Source of the DNA: SZUA-448 sp964602475
GTDB lineage: Bacteria > Bacillota > Clostridia > Lachnospirales > Lachnospiraceae
DNA: 11,363 nt
Direction: 5' to 3'
Assembly: GCA_964602475.1 (NCBI GenBank)
Contig: CAZRRN010000070.1
Coordinates: 1 to 11,363 of the forward strand
Translations under genes and position numbers: made by a program
Shown here: piece after piece, positions 6,710-11,363 of the stretch
How positions within the stretch are numbered: position 1 is the stretch's first letter
Layout of the letters: every line of letters begins with the position of its first letter
Notes under the pieces: model-generated
Database searches by the model: none
Seen by the model: the letters and a program-made list of their open reading frames with translations, nothing else
Told to the model about the DNA's origin: nothing

Positions 6710-8098
6710 ATGGAAAAGACAATGGACAAGATTGTCGCATTGGCTAAAGCAAGAGGCTTTGTATATCCGGGTTCGGAGATCTACGGAGGACTTGCAAACT
6801 CATGGGATTACGGAAATCTCGGAGTGGAATTAAAGAATAATATAAAAAAAGCATGGTGGAAAAAATTTGTTCAGGAGAACCCATACAATGTCGGACTTGA
6901 TTCTGCGATTCTGATGAATCCTCAGACATGGATTGCTTCCGGGCATCTAGGAAGCTTTTCTGATCCACTGATGGATTGTAAGGAATGCCATGAGCGCTTT
7001 CGTGCAGATAAACTGATTGAGGATTATGCAAATGAAAAAGGAATTACATTTGATACTGCAGTTGATGCATGGACTCAGGAACAAATGAAGCAGTATATTG
7101 ATGAGAATCATATTGACTGTCCTTCCTGCGGAAAACATAACTTTACAGATATCCGTCAATTTAACTTGATGTTCAAAACCTTTATGGGAGTTACCGAGGA
7201 TGCGAAGAACACAGTATATCTTCGTCCGGAGACGGCACAGGGAATATTTGTAAACTTTAGAAATGTACAGAGAACCTCAAGAAAGAAGATTCCGTTTGGA
7301 ATCGGACAGATCGGGAAATCTTTTCGTAATGAGATTACCCCCGGCAACTTTATTTTTCGAATACGTGAATTTGAACAGATGGAGCTGGAGTTCTTCTGTG
7401 AACCTGATACGGATCTTGAATGGTTTGCATATTGGAAGCAGTATTGCATCAACTGGCTGAAGTCTCTTGGTATGAAAGAAGAAGATATGCGTGTACGTGA
7501 CCACGATCCGGAGGAGCTTTCCTTTTATTCCAAGGCAACCACAGATATTGAGTATATGTTCCCGTTTGGCTGGGGAGAGCTTTGGGGAATTGCTGACCGT
7601 ACCGATTATGATTTAACACAGCATCAGAATGTATCAAAAGAGGATTTGAGCTATTTTGATGATGAAAAGGGTGTTCGTTATGTTCCTTACGTTGTTGAAC
7701 CGTCACTTGGAGCAGATCGTGTATTCCTTGCTTTCCTCTGCGGAGCATATGATGAGGAAGAAATAGCAGAGGGTGATGTTCGTACGGTTCTTCATTTCCA
7801 CCCGACGCTGGCTCCGGTGAAGATTGGAGTATTTCCGCTTTCAAAGAAACTGAATGAAGGTGCGGAGAAGATTTATACCGAGTTGTCTAAGTATTATAAC
7901 TGTGAATTTGATGATCGTGGTAATATTGGCAAGAGATACCGCAGACAGGATGAAATCGGAACACCGTTCTGTATCACCTATGATTTCGAGTCTGAGAATG
8001 ACGGAGCCGTTACAGTACGAGACCGCGATACAATGGAGCAGGAACGGGTAAAAATCGAAGAATTAAAAGCTTATTTTGATAAAAAGCTGGAATTTTAA
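6710..8098 (+). CDS. glyQS: Glycyl-tRNA synthetase, single-chain homodimeric type
   Basis: The 462-residue class IIa enzyme charges tRNA-Gly with glycine using ATP in the cytoplasm. Visible signatures, in order: LANSWDYGNLG near the N terminus; the motif 1 region SGHLGSFSDP; a zinc-type insertion with CKEC (90-93) and CPSC (137-140); RPETAQG (172-178); motif 2 FRNEITPGNFIFRIREFEQ (from about 205); motif 3 EPSLGADR (330-337); and a C-terminal anticodon-binding domain starting at about HPTLAPVKIGVFPL. Length matches the single-chain alpha2 type (Staphylococcus, Thermus, eukaryotes), not the GlyQ/GlyS alpha2beta2 enzyme of Bacillus subtilis. The start is ATG 6710, 9 nt after AAGGAGG (6694-6700). 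An upstream ATG at 6635 lies before the promoter -10 and has no ribosome binding site. It has its own promoter and a strong terminator, so it is likely monocistronic. Confidence 0.97.
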   Translation: MEKTMDKIVALAKARGFVYPGSEIYGGLANSWDYGNLGVELKNNIKKAWWKKFVQENPYNVGLDSAILMNPQTWIASGHLGSFSDPLMDCKECHERFRADKLIEDYANEKGITFDTAVDAWTQEQMKQYIDENHIDCPSCGKHNFTDIRQFNLMFKTFMGVTEDAKNTVYLRPETAQGIFVNFRNVQRTSRKKIPFGIGQIGKSFRNEITPGNFIFRIREFEQMELEFFCEPDTDLEWFAYWKQYCINWLKSLGMKEEDMRVRDHDPEELSFYSKATTDIEYMFPFGWGELWGIADRTDYDLTQHQNVSKEDLSYFDDEKGVRYVPYVVEPSLGADRVFLAFLCGAYDEEEIAEGDVRTVLHFHPTLAPVKIGVFPLSKKLNEGAEKIYTELSKYYNCEFDDRGNIGKRYRRQDEIGTPFCITYDFESENDGAVTVRDRDTMEQERVKIEELKAYFDKKLEF

Positions 8099-8120
8099 GA
8101 ATATTTATTAAATTAACAGA

Positions 8121-8155
8121 AAGGTTGCGGATTCATAAGCAACCTTTTTTGTTTT
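8121..8155 (+). terminator. Intrinsic terminator of glyQS
   Basis: An 8-bp stem, AAGGTTGC (8121-8128) with GCAACCTT (8139-8146), closes a 10-nt loop and runs into TTTTTTGTTTT. It starts 23 nt after the glyQS stop, and the T-run ends at the first base of the cre-like palindrome. Confidence 0.92.
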
Positions 8156-8168
8156 GAAAGCACTTTCA
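8155..8168 (+). promoter_or_regulatory. cre-like operator (CcpA/LacI family) upstream of ppdK
   Basis: TGAAAGCACTTTCA is a perfect 6+6 inverted repeat (TGAAAG/CTTTCA). It differs from an ideal catabolite responsive element only at the centre, CA instead of CG. Its midpoint is about 54 bp before the predicted ppdK transcription start and 14 bp before the -35. In Bacillus, CcpA activates ackA and pta from sites at a similar distance, so activation is more likely than roadblock repression. The link to CcpA is inference. Confidence 0.6.
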
Positions 8169-8181
8169 TTATAAAAAATGC

Positions 8182-8209
8182 TTGCATTGAGGATTCAATA
8201 TGCTATAAT
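8182..8209 (+). promoter_or_regulatory. ppdK: Promoter for ppdK
   Basis: TTGCAT (8182-8187) and a consensus TATAAT (8204-8209) are 16 nt apart. The predicted start is near 8216. The -35 overlaps an imperfect palindrome AAATGC-TT-GCATT, nearly the same as the one at the 1503 promoter. Confidence 0.75.
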
Positions 8210-8419
8210 TTTTATGGCGGCTCTACGGGGCGTTTTTTTCTTTTGCTTATGATTTCATAATATGCGTACTTTACAAGGCATCTTTCGCGAACGTGTATTC
8301 TGGTCAACGTAAAGGGGATAGTGGATCATAGCATAGTTGATGATTCTTTGCTTTGAATATATAGGGAACAGTTCGGTGGAACGTATTCCTAGAGCCAAAT
8401 AAATTCAGGAGGATACAAA
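8210..8419 (+). other. Long structured 5' leader of ppdK
   Basis: About 200 nt separate the predicted transcription start from the ppdK ATG. In order it contains: a mini-hairpin GCTC-TACG-GGGC (8220-8231) followed by seven T; an inverted repeat TTATGA/TCATAA (8247-8260); an 8-bp palindrome TTCGCGAA (8284-8291); a 7-bp stem GGATCAT/ATGATTC (8323-8346) with one G-U pair; and a two-part hairpin with outer stem TAGGGA/TTCCTA (8362-8391) and inner stem GTTC/GAAC. AGGAGG (8407-8412) follows. A weaker second promoter (TTGATG 8337, TATAGG 8360, 17-nt spacer) is possible. I recognise no riboswitch class. The only upstream ATG frame (8214) encodes 12 residues without a ribosome binding site. Confidence 0.5.
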
Positions 8420-11044
8420 ATGGCAGCAAAGTGGGTATATCTATTCAGAGAGGGAAATGCAGATATGCGGAATCTTCTCGGAGGTAAGGGTGCCAATTTA
8501 GCAGAGATGACAAACCTCGGTTTACCAATCCCTCAGGGCTTCACTGTGACGACAGAAGCATGTACGGATTATTACGATCAGGGGAAGAAGATTTCGGAGG
8601 AAATTAAAGGCCAGATCTTTGATGCATTAAAGATATTAGAAAACGAGCAGGGAAAGAAGTTCGGAGATAACGCGGATCCGCTGCTGGTATCGGTACGTTC
8701 CGGTGCACGCGCATCCATGCCGGGTATGATGGATACGATTCTTAATCTTGGACTGAATGATGAGGCAGTGGAAGGCTTTGCGATTAAGACCGGCAATCCG
8801 AGATTTGCATATGATTCCTATCGCAGATTTATTCAGATGTTTTCCGATGTAGTTATGGAAATGAGCAAGACATTCTTTGAAGGAATTCTTACCGATATTA
8901 AAGAAGCTAAGGGAGCAAAATACGACACAGATCTGACTGCAGAGGATTTGAAAGAGGTTATTAAGAAATATAAAGCAATTTATAAAGAAAAAATGGGAGA
9001 AGAATTTCCTCAGGATCCAAAGATTCAGCTGATGGAAGCAGTGAAAGCCGTATTTCGTTCCTGGGACAACCCTCGTGCTATTGTTTATCGCCGGATGAAT
9101 GATATCCCGGGAGACTGGGGAACCGCAGTTAATGTTCAGGCGATGGTATTCGGAAATAAAGGAAATACTTCCGGAACCGGTGTTGCTTTTACAAGAAATC
9201 CTTCTACCGGTGCAAAAGGAATCTATGGTGAATATCTGATTAATGCGCAGGGTGAGGATGTTGTAGCAGGAATCCGTACACCGCAGCCGATTACGAAGCT
9301 TGCTGAGGATCTTCCGGAAGCATATCAGCAGTTTATTGAAATTGCAAAAAAACTTGAAGACCACTATCGTGATATGCAGGATATGGAATTTACGATTCAA
9401 GAGGGAAAGCTGTACTTTCTTCAGACCAGAAACGGCAAGAGAACCGCACAGGCAGCGTTAAAGATTGCATGTGATCTCGTAGATGAAGGTATGATTACTC
9501 CGGAACAGGCCGTTATGAGAATCGAGGCTAAATCGCTTGATCAGGTGCTTCATCCGAATTTTGATACAAAAGCACTGAAGGATGGCAAGGTAATCGGTAC
9601 CGGTCTCGCAGCTTCCCCGGGAGCGGCAGCCGGTAAGGTGTATTTTAATGCAGAGGATGCCAAAAAGCATCACGAAGAAGGCGAAAGAGTTATTCTTGTC
9701 CGCCTTGAGACCTCTCCGGAAGATATCGAAGGAATGCATGCTTCACAGGGCGTTCTTACAGTACATGGCGGTATGACCTCCCATGCAGCTGTTGTTGCGC
9801 GTGGTATGGGAACCTGCTGTGTCTCCGGATGTGGTGATATAAAGATTGACGAAGAAGCAAGAGAGTTTACACTCGGTGGCGAGAAAATTGTCGAAGGAGA
9901 TTATATTTCACTCGATGGTTCAACCGGTAAGATTTATCTTGGAGATATCAGAACGGTAGAAGCTGCTATCAGCGGTGACTTTGACCGTATTATGAAATGG
10001 GCAGATGATGCACGTGTATTGCAGGTAAGAACCAATGCGGATACGCCGAAGGATGCAGCAAATGCAGTTAAATACGGCGCAGAAGGTATCGGGCTTTGCC
10101 GTACCGAGCATATGTTCTTTGATCCGGAAAGAATACCGAAGATTCGTAAGATGATTCTCTCTAAGAGTGTAGAAGCAAGAGAAGAGGCACTTACTGAACT
10201 GATCCCTTATCAGAAGAGTGATTTTAAGGGCTTATATGAGGTAATGGAAGGCAGACCGGTTACGATTCGTTTTCTGGATCCGCCGCTTCATGAGTTTGTT
10301 CCGACGGAAGAAGACGATATTGTTGCACTTGCAAAAGATATGCATATGTCTGTCGACGAAGTTAAGGCAACCTGTAATTCTCTTCATGAATTTAATCCAA
10401 TGATGGGTCATCGTGGATGTCGTCTGTCCGTTACCTATCCGGAAATAGCAAAAATGCAGACCCGTGCCGTAATGGAGGCAGCAATTGAAGTTCGCGAAGA
10501 AAAGGGATACGATGTTATTCCTGAAATAATGATTCCTCTGATTGGTGACAAAAAAGAACTGAAGTTTGTCAAAGACGTTGTTGTAGAAGCTGCGGAGAAA
10601 GTGAAAGCAGAAAGAAAATCAGCAATCCAGTACCATATCGGTACCATGATTGAGATTCCCCGTGCAGCGTTGCTTGCCGATGAGATTGCAGAAGAAGCAG
10701 AATTCTTCTCTTTTGGAACCAATGACCTGACTCAGATGACATTTGGCTTTTCGCGTGATGACGCTGGTAAATTCCTTGATGTTTATTATAAGAGCAAGAT
10801 TTATGAATCAGATCCTTTTGCACGTCTTGATCAGAACGGAGTAGGACAGCTTGTGAAGATGGCTGCAGAAAAGGGACGTAAGACCCGTCCGAACATTAAG
10901 CTCGGAATCTGCGGAGAGCATGGAGGCGATCCTTCTTCTATAGAATTCTGCCACAAGGTTGGACTGACATATGTGTCCTGTTCACCGTTCCGTGTACCGA
11001 TTGCCAGACTTGCCGCTGCTCAGGCTGCAATCAACAGTAGATAG
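8420..11044 (+). CDS. ppdK: Pyruvate, phosphate dikinase
   Basis: This enzyme interconverts ATP + Pi + pyruvate with AMP + PPi + PEP in the cytoplasm. In anaerobic Clostridia it often runs in the glycolytic, PPi-using direction. The 874-residue protein shows the three expected parts. The N-terminal ATP-grasp domain has RNLLGGKGANLAEM, SVRSGARASMPGMMD and the nucleotide-site residues Asp321, Glu323, Gln335 and Arg337. The swivelling phosphohistidine domain has GGMTSHAAVVARG, with His455 carrying the phosphate. The C-terminal PEP/pyruvate TIM barrel has GIGLCRTEHMFF, FGTNDLTQMTFGFSRDD and GICGEHGGDP, with the catalytic Cys831. Length and catalytic numbering equal those of the Clostridium symbiosum enzyme as I remember it. 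ATG 8420 lies 7 nt after AGGAGG. The gene stands alone between two terminators, with a cre-like site upstream, so it is probably monocistronic and under carbon control. Confidence 0.98.
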   Translation: MAAKWVYLFREGNADMRNLLGGKGANLAEMTNLGLPIPQGFTVTTEACTDYYDQGKKISEEIKGQIFDALKILENEQGKKFGDNADPLLVSVRSGARASMPGMMDTILNLGLNDEAVEGFAIKTGNPRFAYDSYRRFIQMFSDVVMEMSKTFFEGILTDIKEAKGAKYDTDLTAEDLKEVIKKYKAIYKEKMGEEFPQDPKIQLMEAVKAVFRSWDNPRAIVYRRMNDIPGDWGTAVNVQAMVFGNKGNTSGTGVAFTRNPSTGAKGIYGEYLINAQGEDVVAGIRTPQPITKLAEDLPEAYQQFIEIAKKLEDHYRDMQDMEFTIQEGKLYFLQTRNGKRTAQAALKIACDLVDEGMITPEQAVMRIEAKSLDQVLHPNFDTKALKDGKVIGTGLAASPGAAAGKVYFNAEDAKKHHEEGERVILVRLETSPEDIEGMHASQGVLTVHGGMTSHAAVVARGMGTCCVSGCGDIKIDEEAREFTLGGEKIVEGDYISLDGSTGKIYLGDIRTVEAAISGDFDRIMKWADDARVLQVRTNADTPKDAANAVKYGAEGIGLCRTEHMFFDPERIPKIRKMILSKSVEAREEALTELIPYQKSDFKGLYEVMEGRPVTIRFLDPPLHEFVPTEEDDIVALAKDMHMSVDEVKATCNSLHEFNPMMGHRGCRLSVTYPEIAKMQTRAVMEAAIEVREEKGYDVIPEIMIPLIGDKKELKFVKDVVVEAAEKVKAERKSAIQYHIGTMIEIPRAALLADEIAEEAEFFSFGTNDLTQMTFGFSRDDAGKFLDVYYKSKIYESDPFARLDQNGVGQLVKMAAEKGRKTRPNIKLGICGEHGGDPSSIEFCHKVGLTYVSCSPFRVPIARLAAAQAAINSR

Positions 11045-11176
11045 TACATTCAAACTTAAGTACACTTTACACCTTGATTATAACAAGGCTCTGGCCTTTA
11101 GAAAGGCTCGTGATAGCTACTTGAGAATGGTGCAGTGGAAGGATATTGAAGTTGTAGTTTATATCATTTAATCATT
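11045..11176 (+). other. ppdK 3' untranslated region
   Basis: The stretch between the ppdK stop and its terminator holds two small inverted repeats, CCTTG/CAAGG (11072-11088) and GCCTTT/AAAGGC around 11094-11107. One plus-strand frame is open to 11171 and reads as a plausible peptide (DYNKALAFRKARDSYL), but I see no ribosome binding site or start codon proper to it. I do not call a gene here. Confidence 0.4.
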
Positions 11177-11218
11177 AAGCGCTCTATCAGAGATGGTAGA
11201 GCGCTTGTTTTCTTTTCT
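11177..11218 (+). terminator. Intrinsic terminator of ppdK
   Basis: A perfect 10-bp stem, AAGCGCTCTA (11177-11186) with TAGAGCGCTT (11197-11206), closes a 10-nt loop and is followed by GTTTTCTTTTCT. It lies 132 nt after the stop codon, so the transcript keeps a long 3' untranslated part. Confidence 0.92.
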
Positions 11219-11268
11219 AGACTGTAGATACATGAGTTACAGTTACAGAAAATCCGCCCAAAACGCAA

Positions 11269-11312
11269 ATGTCTAAGTAATGTCTAAGCAATGTCTAAGT
11301 AATGTCCAAGTG
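11269..11312. repeat. Four-copy 11-bp direct tandem repeat
   Basis: The unit ATGTCTAAGTA occurs four times head to tail at 11269, 11280, 11291 and 11302. Copies 1 and 3 are identical, copy 2 has one change, and copy 4 has two (ATGTCCAAGTG). The 11-bp period is about one DNA turn, so a regulator could contact successive copies on one face of the helix. The rest of 11219-11363 is AT-rich with a short AGTTAC doublet (11236-11247) and no recognisable gene. What lies downstream is cut off. Confidence 0.85.
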
Positions 11313-11363
11313 CTAGGGTAAAGTTTTTGTAGGAAAAATTAAATAGATAAAGAAGAAGCACCT

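Noticed and set aside
7449..7844. 131-codon minus-strand frame opposite glyQS
   Set aside because: Fully antisense to conserved GlyRS motifs, with no ribosome binding site and a low-quality His/Pro-rich translation.
8636..9400. 254-codon minus-strand frame opposite ppdK
   Set aside because: It lies wholly inside the strongly conserved ppdK sequence and its translation (Cys/Ile/Phe-rich) resembles no protein; it is an antisense shadow.

Overview
The window reads as a piece of the core chromosome of a low-to-moderate GC Firmicute, most likely a Clostridia member of the family Lachnospiraceae. The reasons are AGGAGG-type ribosome binding sites, consensus sigma-A promoters, short U-tailed terminators, a single-chain bacterial GlyRS, a YqzL-like small protein between era and recO, and a pyruvate phosphate dikinase of exactly 874 residues. 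From memory, that dikinase is very close to the structurally characterised Clostridium symbiosum enzyme, with catalytic His455 and Cys831 at the same numbers. The taxon is inferred from the sequence and was not searched.

Layout. Positions 1-349 (minus strand) hold the 5' end of an ApbE-type FAD:protein FMN transferase lipoprotein, cut by the window edge. It has a near-perfect promoter at 400-428. Divergent from it, 466-1440 encodes a membrane-anchored FMN-binding protein that ends in a flavinylation motif (DAVSGAT) and carries a second FMN-binding-like module nested in its middle. The two are a plausible enzyme/substrate pair for extracytoplasmic flavin electron transfer. From about 1500 to 6549 there is a likely transcription unit: an M16C presequence-protease-like zinc peptidase, era, a YqzL-family small protein, and recO. 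Next comes glyQS (6710-8098) with its own promoter and a strong terminator. Last is ppdK (8420-11044), with a CcpA cre-like palindrome and promoter upstream, a roughly 200-nt structured leader, and a strong terminator downstream. The last 140 bases contain a four-copy 11-bp tandem repeat.

How the genes fit together. Era (30S assembly), RecO (recombinational repair) and GlyRS (translation) are housekeeping. PPDK is a central carbon enzyme linking PEP and pyruvate through PPi, and the cre-like site suggests catabolite control. The accessory interest lies in the flavinylation pair at the left, the unexplained 157 bases between era and yqzL, the ppdK leader, a shared palindrome at two promoters, and the 11-bp repeats at the right edge. 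I see no mobile element, CRISPR array, tRNA or rRNA gene.
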